Origin: Chitinophagales bacterium
GTDB taxonomy: Bacteria > Bacteroidota > Bacteroidia > Chitinophagales > UBA8649
Direction of reading: 5' to 3'
Assembly: GCA_016777395.1 (NCBI GenBank)
Contig: JADHRO010000101.1
Span: 1 to 7,474, forward strand
DNA length: 7,474 nucleotides
A model generated the notes under the pieces. It did no database searches. It was not told the origin of the DNA and saw only the letters and a list, made by a program, of their open reading frames with translations. Below are positions 1 to 6,625 of this stretch, one piece after another (position 1 is the first letter of the stretch; each line of letters begins with the position of its first letter). The translations under genes were made by a program, and so were the position numbers.

Positions 1-1
1 A

Positions 2-1645
2 ATGGCAGGTGGTAAATTATCCCCAAGACAAAAGATGATTAATATGATGTATCTCGTATTAACTGCACTTTTGGCAATGAATGTATCAGCGGAAGTACTT
101 GAAGCATTCAAGTTAGTAGAGACTGGTATTGAAAATTCAAATACGGTGCTCAAAGACAAGGTTACTTTTGTGGATGAGGCTTTCAAAAAAACAATGAATG
201 ATTCACCAAATGGACCAGCATTGTATGATTTAACTCAAGATGTTTCTAAGGTTACAGGTGAGTTAAGTACATTAATTGATGAAATTAAAGCAGACCTATA
301 TGTTTTATCTGGTAAAAATGAAGATGGTGGCTTAGAAAAAATGGATGATATTGATTCGCCATCGAGGTTACTTGCGATGTCTGATGCAGCCGAGTTCAAA
401 GGTGATCTATTGCAAGCAAAGATTAAGGAGGCTAAGGAAAAGCTAATTGCAATTATTAATGATACGCTTATCGATGGTTTCAGACCAGATGATAGAGTGG
501 CTTTAATTAATAGCTTAACTTTAACAGCAGAAGATGATCCTAATCAACAAGGTATAGAAGGAAAATGGTATTACAATAACTTCTTTCACGTTCCTTCTGC
601 GGGCACCATGACTATTTTGACAAAGTTGCAAAATGATGCATTCAGTGCGGAAGCAAATGTTAATGAAGCAATTTTGAAAACCATTGGCGCCTTAGATTTT
701 AAATTCGACAAGTTGATTGCATCTGTTCTTGCACCTAAGTCATATTTGCCAGGTGGGGCGCAATACGAGGCAGATATATTTTTAACGGCTTCTGCTTCAG
801 GAGAAATGTCAGGTGAAGTGTATGTTGGCCGATTGGATATGGAAAAATTTCCTACAGACTCGACTGGAATCCTTCCTTTTAATTCTGAAACGGAAACTCC
901 TTTTACCAATGAGCCAACTCTTGTAGAGAATGGTCAGTATTCGGCGGGAACTTCTGTAGGACAGAATGGTACTGACGGTGCTATTAAAATTAAAAACCCT
1001 AAAGGTGGGTATGATTGGTATCCGTTTGAGATTTCTTACGAGGGTGCTGCACCAGGTGGTTTCTCAGTATCTCCTACAAAAATGAATGTACTTTACATTG
1101 GAGTTCCGAACCCTTTATCAATTACTTTAGGAGATGCAAAACCAGGGACTGAGCGAGTATCAATATCTCAAGGTAGTATTTCAGGTAAGGGCAATAGTTG
1201 GACTGCAACTGTAAGTTCAGTTGGTGAAGCGACTATTACAGTCGGGGGTACGACACCGGCAGGTGAGTCTGCTAAAGCACAATCAGCTGTGTTTAGAGTT
1301 AAATTGATTCCAGATCCAATACCTACTTTAGGTGGAGATGAAGTTTTGACTACAAACGGTAAAGGTCAAAAAGGAACAATCAAAGCAAAAGGGGGGATAG
1401 TTCCTTTGCTTAAAGATTTCGATTTTGAGGCCAGATTCAACGTTTTAAGTTATGATTTCTATCTAACATCTGGTGGTGAGCTATTACCTGCAAGGGGAAA
1501 TCCTGGTCCTATGTATAGTACAGCAGTTACGAACTTAATCGATCGTGCTAAGCCAAATGATATGATGGTATTTGATAATGTCAAAGTAAGAGGTCCTGAC
1601 GGAAAAACTAGAAAAATTCCTGGAATGTCATTCCAAATATTTTAA
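2..1645 (+). CDS. gldM: GldM/PorM, type IX secretion and gliding motor subunit, complete
   Basis: GldM pairs with GldL in the inner membrane to form the proton-driven motor of the type IX secretion system and projects a long shaft through the periplasm to the GldK/GldN ring. The 547-residue protein opens with the family signature MAGGKLSPRQKMIN, so the ATG at base 2 is the natural start although its ribosome-binding site is outside the window. One membrane helix spans about residues 13-34; Arg9, just before it, matches a residue implicated in motor function in Flavobacterium johnsoniae. The periplasmic part fits the known four-domain plan: a helical D1 (about 36-225, with the family-like stretch FFHVPSAGTMTILTKLQNDA at 194-213), then beta-rich D2 (about 226-345), D3 (about 346-435, with NVLYIGVPNPLSI) and D4 (about 436-547). 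Domain edges are estimated from the family. Length is in the normal range, with no sign of damage. gldN follows after 60 AT-rich bases in which I see no promoter or terminator, so the two are probably co-transcribed. Confidence 0.96.
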   Translation: MAGGKLSPRQKMINMMYLVLTALLAMNVSAEVLEAFKLVETGIENSNTVLKDKVTFVDEAFKKTMNDSPNGPALYDLTQDVSKVTGELSTLIDEIKADLYVLSGKNEDGGLEKMDDIDSPSRLLAMSDAAEFKGDLLQAKIKEAKEKLIAIINDTLIDGFRPDDRVALINSLTLTAEDDPNQQGIEGKWYYNNFFHVPSAGTMTILTKLQNDAFSAEANVNEAILKTIGALDFKFDKLIASVLAPKSYLPGGAQYEADIFLTASASGEMSGEVYVGRLDMEKFPTDSTGILPFNSETETPFTNEPTLVENGQYSAGTSVGQNGTDGAIKIKNPKGGYDWYPFEISYEGAAPGGFSVSPTKMNVLYIGVPNPLSITLGDAKPGTERVSISQGSISGKGNSWTATVSSVGEATITVGGTTPAGESAKAQSAVFRVKLIPDPIPTLGGDEVLTTNGKGQKGTIKAKGGIVPLLKDFDFEARFNVLSYDFYLTSGGELLPARGNPGPMYSTAVTNLIDRAKPNDMMVFDNVKVRGPDGKTRKIPGMSFQIF

Positions 1646-1705
1646 GGTTTAAATACGAGACTTAACAAATAAAACGTTCCTTAACGGAAGTATAAAAATA
1701 AAATT

Positions 1706-2524
1706 ATGAAAAAAGTATTGTCACTATTGTTAGCGGGTCTTTGCTTAGTAGGTTTCCTGCAAGCACAAGATTTGATTGATGGAGTTTACGAAAAAGTAGT
1801 CACTGTTGAAAAGGAAATTATCCCTTATGATGATATCCGAGAGGCTGATGTATTTTGGTCGAAGAGAGTATGGCGAACAATTGATGTAAGAGAGAAAATG
1901 AATTTGATTTTTGCTTATCCTCAACAACCATTAATTGATATTCTTCATACAGCCGCATCTAATGGGGATTTAACTGTCTATGATATGACTGTTCTTGATG
2001 CTGACCAGTTTAAGGAGAAGCTTCCAGTGGATAAGGTGAAAATGATTGGTAATAGTGTTGATACTATTTCTAGAATTAACCCAATCACTCTTCAGCAAGA
2101 GGATGTAATCCAAGTTAATGAGTTTGATCCAAGTAAGGTGATTAAATTCAAGCTTAAGGAAGATTGGTTTTTCGATGAGGAGACATCAACTTTCCAAGTA
2201 CGAATCATAGGTTTTGCTCCGGTTATAGAATCGTATAGTTCAGATGGAAATTATTTAGGTGACGAGACTATGTATTGGGTTTATTACCCTGATTTAAGAC
2301 CAGTTTTAGCTAAGTATGAAGCTTACAACACTGCCAATGATGCCATCCGATTAAGTTGGGAAGATATCATGGAGGCAAGATTATTTGCTAGTTACATTAC
2401 CAAAGAGTCCAATGTATATGATCGCGTTATACAAGAGTATGCAACTGGATTAGACGCATTGTTTGAATCAGACAAAATCAAACAAGAGTTGTTTGAATTT
2501 GAGCATGATTTGTGGTCATACTAA
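1706..2524 (+). CDS. gldN: GldN/PorN, type IX secretion ring subunit
   Basis: GldN is a periplasmic protein that forms, with the lipoprotein GldK, the large ring under the outer membrane to which GldM docks; it is required for secretion and gliding. The 272-residue protein has a Sec signal peptide (MKKVLSLLLAGLCLVGFLQA, likely cut before Gln21). Family-typical stretches include VFWSKRVWRTIDVREKMNL (49-67), a WVYYPDLRPVL segment (191-201) and the C-terminus SNVYDRVIQEYATGLDAL to FEFEHDLWSY. Cys13 lies in the signal peptide core but is preceded by Leu, so there is no lipobox. The ATG at 1706 is the only start that gives the complete signal peptide. The upstream bases are AT-rich with only a weak GGAAG about 15 bases away, as is usual in Bacteroidota. 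Its TAA overlaps the uvrC stop on the other strand, and its 3' end contains a hairpin (2474-2496) that may serve uvrC. Confidence 0.95.
   Translation: MKKVLSLLLAGLCLVGFLQAQDLIDGVYEKVVTVEKEIIPYDDIREADVFWSKRVWRTIDVREKMNLIFAYPQQPLIDILHTAASNGDLTVYDMTVLDADQFKEKLPVDKVKMIGNSVDTISRINPITLQQEDVIQVNEFDPSKVIKFKLKEDWFFDEETSTFQVRIIGFAPVIESYSSDGNYLGDETMYWVYYPDLRPVLAKYEAYNTANDAIRLSWEDIMEARLFASYITKESNVYDRVIQEYATGLDALFESDKIKQELFEFEHDLWSY
2474..2496 (-). terminator. Possible weak terminator of uvrC, inside gldN
   Basis: Read on the - strand this is a perfect 8-bp stem (TCAAACAA / TTGTTTGA) with a 3-base loop, followed by TTTT and then G. It starts 25 bases after the uvrC stop codon, where a terminator for the leftward operon would be expected. 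The stem has only two G-C pairs, so it should be weak. It also encodes GldN residues near 258-263, and the inverted repeat could be chance in AT-rich DNA. A further GTTTGA at 2461-2466 could compete for pairing. Confidence 0.3.
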
Positions 2525-4314
2525 GAATTAAAATACTTTAAAATATTGTCAGCTTTGTGCTGACCTACAAATAAAGCGAGTTCCTGTACGGTAGCTCGCT
2601 TTATTTTTTCCACTGATCCAAATTCATTAAGAAGCTTTTCTTTCGTTTGCTTACCTATTCCGGGTATACTATCCAGTGCAGATGTAATAAAATTTTTGCT
2701 TCGTTGGTTGCGATGAAAGTTTATCGCAAATCGATGGGCTTCATTCCTTAGATGTTGAATTACTTTTAGACTTTCACTTTTCTTATTTATATATAAAGGG
2801 TAGGAATCTCCCGGATAATAAATTTCCTCCAGTCGTTTTGCTATACCAATTACAGGTATTTTACCGATTAGATCTAGCTTCTTCAAGCTTTTAATTGCAG
2901 CACTTAACTGGCCTTTTCCACCATCTACAATGACTAGGTTAGGTAAGGCCTTATTTTCTTTTAGTAAACGCGCATATCTGCGATAGACGACTTCTTCCAT
3001 ACTGGCATAATCATCAGGGCCTTCAACGGTTTTGATGTTATAGTGTCGATAATCTTTTTTAGCTGGCTTCGCGTTTTTAAAAACGACCATGGAGGCCACT
3101 GGGTTCGTTCCTTGAATATTTGAATTGTCAAAACACTCAATGTGTAGGGGTAATTCAGTTAATCTTAAATCTGCCTGCATTTGTTTAAGTATGCGTTCAG
3201 CGTTGTTTTCCTTTTTAGCCTGTTTTTTTTTGATATCAAAGTAATGTTGCTTTTGAGAAATCAGATTTCTGAAAGCAAGATCTAAAATCTTCTTTTTATC
3301 TCCGGTCTTGGGGATAGTTTGTTTTACATTGCCAATTTCAATGGGTAGGGGTAAAACTAATTCTGGAGCGTTTTCATGCTCTTTTCTATCATTCCGGTGT
3401 TGTTCAATGACGTATTGAAGAACTTCATCATCACTTTCGTCAAGTTTTGTTTTTAACTCAAAGTTATATGTACTTACAATTGCTCCATTACGTATTTTGA
3501 GATAAGTGACAAAAGCTTTTTCAGGAACGGATAGAATGTTGTACGCATCGATGTGCTTAATTTGCACATCAACTACTGTATTTTTCTCTCCATAATTGAT
3601 TAATGTTTCGATTCTGCGCTGATAGTCATACGCTTTTTCGTATTCAAGTTCTTTTTCAAATTCAACTTGTTTGTTTTGTAAATACTGAATCGCTACATCA
3701 GATTTTCCGAGTAGAATATTCCTAATCTGTTCGATATTATCCATGTATTCATCTTCAGATTGATAAGCTTCACATGGACCTAGACAATTATCAATATGAT
3801 ATTCTAGACATACTTTAAACTTATCTTTGGCAATATTCTCCTTATTAAGGGCTAAACTGCATGTTCTAAGGGGGAATAGTTTAATAATGGTCTCGTAGGC
3901 CTTTTTTGCATAGAACATGGACGTATACGGCCCAAAATACTCCGATTCATCATCGTTCTTTTTCCGAGTAAATATTACGCGAGGAAATTTTTCATTTTTA
4001 ATCGCTATTGACGGATAACTTTTATCATCTCTAAACTGAATATTATATTTGGGCTTTTCATTACGAATAAGATTTTTTTCTAGGAGTAGAGCTTCTTTCT
4101 CATCTTTAACTACGGTAAACTGAATATCTGTTATTTGCTTAACCAATAAGCGTAAGCGGAAACTATCATGTGTTTTGGTGAAATAAGAGCCGACTCGTCT
4201 TTTTAGGTTCTTTGCTTTCCCTACATATAATAGTCTGCCTTTTGTATCATAATGTCGATATACTCCTGGTTTTTCAGGAAAGGAATGGATGAGTTCTTTT
4301 ATTCCAGGATGCAT
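2521..4314 (-). CDS. uvrC: UvrC, excinuclease ABC subunit C
   Basis: UvrC is the nuclease of nucleotide excision repair: recruited by UvrB at a DNA lesion, it cuts on both sides of the damage. The 597-residue protein has all the expected parts. The N-terminal GIY-YIG nuclease that makes the 3' cut shows GVY at 17-19, YVG at 30-32, Arg39 and the metal ligand Glu79 in LLLEKNLI. Four cysteines follow (152, 169, 177, 181), spaced as in UvrC proteins reported to bind an iron-sulfur cluster. A UVR UvrB-binding helix pair lies at about 205-242. The RNase H-like nuclease for the 5' cut has Asp396 (ECFDNSN), Asp464 (VDGGKGQ) and His527 (RNEAHRFA). A helix-hairpin-helix DNA-binding region spans about 547-595. 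The start is four bases after the stop of the upstream penicillin-binding protein gene, suggesting translational coupling. No uvrA or uvrB is visible. A run of nine A's encodes Lys362-364. The last 30 or so codons also carry inverted repeats that may end gldN transcription. Confidence 0.97.
   Translation of the reverse strand: MHPGIKELIHSFPEKPGVYRHYDTKGRLLYVGKAKNLKRRVGSYFTKTHDSFRLRLLVKQITDIQFTVVKDEKEALLLEKNLIRNEKPKYNIQFRDDKSYPSIAIKNEKFPRVIFTRKKNDDESEYFGPYTSMFYAKKAYETIIKLFPLRTCSLALNKENIAKDKFKVCLEYHIDNCLGPCEAYQSEDEYMDNIEQIRNILLGKSDVAIQYLQNKQVEFEKELEYEKAYDYQRRIETLINYGEKNTVVDVQIKHIDAYNILSVPEKAFVTYLKIRNGAIVSTYNFELKTKLDESDDEVLQYVIEQHRNDRKEHENAPELVLPLPIEIGNVKQTIPKTGDKKKILDLAFRNLISQKQHYFDIKKKQAKKENNAERILKQMQADLRLTELPLHIECFDNSNIQGTNPVASMVVFKNAKPAKKDYRHYNIKTVEGPDDYASMEEVVYRRYARLLKENKALPNLVIVDGGKGQLSAAIKSLKKLDLIGKIPVIGIAKRLEEIYYPGDSYPLYINKKSESLKVIQHLRNEAHRFAINFHRNQRSKNFITSALDSIPGIGKQTKEKLLNEFGSVEKIKRATVQELALFVGQHKADNILKYFNS
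2548..2564. repeat. Short perfect inverted repeat in the 3' end of uvrC
   Basis: GTCAGC and GCTGAC form a perfect 6-bp stem around a 5-base loop (TTTGT), just before the larger terminator hairpin at 2569. It has no T-run after it on the + strand and only an AT-rich tract on the - strand, so it is not a convincing terminator alone. It could protect the 3' end of the gldN transcript. It encodes UvrC residues 584-589, and chance is possible. Confidence 0.35.
2569..2609 (+). terminator. Intrinsic terminator for gldMN, inside uvrC
   Basis: A perfect 12-bp inverted repeat (2569-2580 with 2595-2606, core GCGAG / CTCGC, 14-base loop) runs into six T's (2604-2609) on the + strand. This is the layout of a Rho-independent terminator, about 45 bases after the gldN stop. 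The A's of the left arm pair with part of the T-run, as in bidirectional terminators, but on the - strand the trailing tract is only TTTGTAGG, so rightward termination is favoured. The whole element lies within uvrC, where it encodes residues 570-582 in the helix-hairpin-helix region. Leftward termination here would remove the last codons of uvrC. Confidence 0.75.
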
Positions 4315-4318
4315 GGTG

Positions 4319-6604
4319 CTAATTGAACTTGTCTTCTAGGTCGTTATCATCATCATTGCCCTGGTCGAAAATAGAACAATCTAGTTGAACAGATAAATCT
4401 TCAAGTGGTTTTTCAAAACTAGATTTAATATTATAACTCAAGGTGGTGTCTGCATATACCTTTTCAATAAATTTAGCCCAAATAGGTAAAGCTGTACTCG
4501 CTCCTTGACCTAAAGTTGTACTTCGAAAACGAATAAATTTATCATCGCATCCAACCCATACACCTGCCAGAAGGTCCGGTGTGAATCCCATAAACCATCC
4601 GTCTGAATTCTTTTGAGTAGTACCTGTTTTTGCAGCGATTTCTAGGGATTTTGGAATATTATATTTAAATCGAATTCGAGCACCCGTTGCATAACCTGCA
4701 GCAGCATCAACAACATTTCTCAACATTTGTGTTATCACATAGGCTGTTTCTTCATCCAAGGCAGGAGTACTCTCTGCAAAAAATTCTTCAATAACATTTC
4801 CATGGCTATCTTCTATTCTAGATACGAAAACAGGTTCATTACTTGTCCCCTTGTTGGCAAAAGTAGTATAGGCTCGAATCATTTCATATACAGAGATATC
4901 TGCAACACCTAAACATATCGAGGGATAAGGAGGGATTTCACTTTCAATACCCATTTTATGTGCAAATTCCACTACTGCTTGAGCGCTAAGCTCGTGCATC
5001 AAATAAGCGGTTACTTGATTTTTGGACCCAGCTAGCCCATCTTTAATGGCCATCATCCCAGAGGATTTTCCATCTGAATTTTCCGGGCAATATCTTTTTT
5101 GAATGGGCCATCTGGCATCATCTGGTTCAAAACAAACGGGCATATCTGGTACTTGAAAGCAAGGTGAATACCCTTTTTCCTTAATAGCTAAAGTATATAT
5201 TAATGGCTTGAATGTAGAACCTACTTGTCTTTTGGTATTCTTGTTGACATGGTCATATTGATTATACTCAAAATTAGTTCCTCCTACCCATGCTTTGACA
5301 TAGCCTGTGTGCGGGTCAACGGCCAATAAGCCTGTTTGAAGAATCATTTTATAGTACTTTACGGAATCTATCGGACTTAATAAGGTATCGATTAAACCAT
5401 TATGGCTCCATATTGACATTTCTCTTGGAGTATTAATCAAATCTAAAGCCTTACTTTCTGTCAATGTCGAATCTTGACTTTGGAATTGTTTAACAATTTT
5501 GTTAATCAAAAGATCATTTTGTTTAGCATATGAAGATTCTCTGTCGTACTTATCATAATACTCCCAAGCATCTCTATTTTTCCAATGCTTAAAAAATTCT
5601 TCTTGCCATTCACTTAAATGCTCATGAACGGCATCTTCAGCATGCTTTTGCATTCGACTATCTATAGTGGTATAAACTTTTAGCCCATCCTTATATATAT
5701 TATAGGGTTCACCGGTACTTAGATTTATATTGGAGCTCGCCCAATCAGTTAACCACATTCGTAATCGTTCTCTAAAATGTGGCGCAAGTCCATTAATGTG
5801 ATTGCTCGCTTTGTAGTCGGTCTTAATGGGTAATGCTTGAAAAGAATCTTTTTCTGCTGATGAGATGAAATCGTAATTATGCAATTGATAGAGTACTACA
5901 TTTCTTCGTGCGATACTTTCTTCCATATTGGAAACAGGATTATACTTAGATGGCCCTTTAAGCATACCGATTAAAACTGCGCTTTCTTCCTGAAGTAGAT
6001 TAATCACTTCTTTATCAAAATAAGTTTTGGCGGCTGATTTAATCCCAAAAGAATTATGAACAAAATCAACAGTGTTGAGGTACATGGTTAATATTTCTTC
6101 TTTAGTATATGTTCGTTCTAGCATGACAGACATCACCAATTCTTTGATCTTTTGATTGATACGCATGAGTGTACTTGAGCGATCAACATTCGTGAATAGG
6201 TTTTTAGCAAGTTGCTGGGTAATAGTACTTCCTCCACCTCTTTTACCTAAAAAGAAAATGGAAGAAAAAAATCGCTTCATATCAATTCCTGAGTGTTGAA
6301 AGAATCGAACATCTTCCGTAGCAATTAAAGCATCAATAAGGTTTTGAGGTAATTCTTTGTATGTGGCATTGGAGCGATTTTCGCTGTAGTATTTCCCAAT
6401 AGGTATAGGCGAATTGGCAGCGTATATTTCAGTAGCTAATTTACTGTTGGGATTTTCAATCTCCTCAAAAGTTGGCATAGTTCCTAGTATACCTTTAGAA
6501 ACCCCTAAAAAGAATAACAATAATAGTATCAGACTAGCGATAAAAAGTAGCCATATGATTCCTACATATTTTGTAAATGTATTTTTCTTAGTCTTTTTTG
6601 GCAT
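4319..6604 (-). CDS. mrcA: Class A penicillin-binding protein (PBP1A type)
   Basis: This is a bifunctional peptidoglycan synthase: it polymerises glycan strands from lipid II and cross-links their peptides on the periplasmic side of the inner membrane. The 761-residue protein has a basic cytoplasmic N-terminus and one membrane anchor (about 13-34). The GT51 glycosyltransferase spans about 65-245, with catalytic Glu97 in ATEDVRFFQHSGID, then GGSTITQQLAKNLF (124-137) and the TKEEILTMYLN motif (167-177). The transpeptidase covers about 420-715, with nucleophile Ser463 in STFK, SKN at 527-529 and KTGTT at 659-663. Between them lies a long charged linker (about 320-420). The protein ends in an acidic tail (DQGNDDDNDLEDKFN). 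Cys482, 491, 506 and 563 lie in the periplasmic transpeptidase half. The ATG is 21 bases after the upstream TPR gene and gives the full membrane anchor; no strong Shine-Dalgarno is seen. The symbol mrcA is by family type; paralogues cannot be told apart from this window. Confidence 0.94.
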   Translation of the reverse strand: MPKKTKKNTFTKYVGIIWLLFIASLILLLLFFLGVSKGILGTMPTFEEIENPNSKLATEIYAANSPIPIGKYYSENRSNATYKELPQNLIDALIATEDVRFFQHSGIDMKRFFSSIFFLGKRGGGSTITQQLAKNLFTNVDRSSTLMRINQKIKELVMSVMLERTYTKEEILTMYLNTVDFVHNSFGIKSAAKTYFDKEVINLLQEESAVLIGMLKGPSKYNPVSNMEESIARRNVVLYQLHNYDFISSAEKDSFQALPIKTDYKASNHINGLAPHFRERLRMWLTDWASSNINLSTGEPYNIYKDGLKVYTTIDSRMQKHAEDAVHEHLSEWQEEFFKHWKNRDAWEYYDKYDRESSYAKQNDLLINKIVKQFQSQDSTLTESKALDLINTPREMSIWSHNGLIDTLLSPIDSVKYYKMILQTGLLAVDPHTGYVKAWVGGTNFEYNQYDHVNKNTKRQVGSTFKPLIYTLAIKEKGYSPCFQVPDMPVCFEPDDARWPIQKRYCPENSDGKSSGMMAIKDGLAGSKNQVTAYLMHELSAQAVVEFAHKMGIESEIPPYPSICLGVADISVYEMIRAYTTFANKGTSNEPVFVSRIEDSHGNVIEEFFAESTPALDEETAYVITQMLRNVVDAAAGYATGARIRFKYNIPKSLEIAAKTGTTQKNSDGWFMGFTPDLLAGVWVGCDDKFIRFRSTTLGQGASTALPIWAKFIEKVYADTTLSYNIKSSFEKPLEDLSVQLDCSIFDQGNDDDNDLEDKFN

Positions 6605-6625
6605 GGGGAAGTATTGCTTTTGAAC

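Noticed and set aside
586..909. Open reading frame of 107 codons on the - strand inside gldM
   Set aside because: It lies fully antisense to a strongly conserved gene, has no recognisable motif and no start signal; it is a shadow of gldM.
1646..1705. Possible terminator or promoter between gldM and gldN (TTCC-TTAAC-GGAA hairpin)
   Set aside because: The stem has only four pairs and no T-run, and I find no TANNTTTG-like -7 element of the Bacteroidota promoter; it looks like an ordinary intra-operon spacer.
1706..1765. GldN as a lipoprotein through Cys13
   Set aside because: The Cys sits in the hydrophobic core and is preceded by Leu instead of Gly, Ala or Ser, so there is no lipobox; cleavage after the LQA is more likely.
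1745..1927. Open reading frame of 60 codons on the - strand inside gldN
   Set aside because: Antisense to the conserved GldN N-terminal region, without recognisable features.
3229..3240. Palindrome TTTGATATCAAA as an operator
   Set aside because: It is a single short AT-rich palindrome deep inside uvrC coding sequence, with no promoter nearby; chance is the simpler explanation.
4727..4912. Open reading frame of 61 codons on the + strand inside the penicillin-binding protein gene
   Set aside because: Antisense to the transpeptidase domain, with no recognisable protein features.
6414..6623. Open reading frame of 69 codons on the + strand with a hydrophobic, membrane-like C-terminus
   Set aside because: The hydrophobicity is what the complement of the PBP membrane-anchor codons gives; it lies almost wholly within that gene and has no promoter or ribosome-binding site that I can see.
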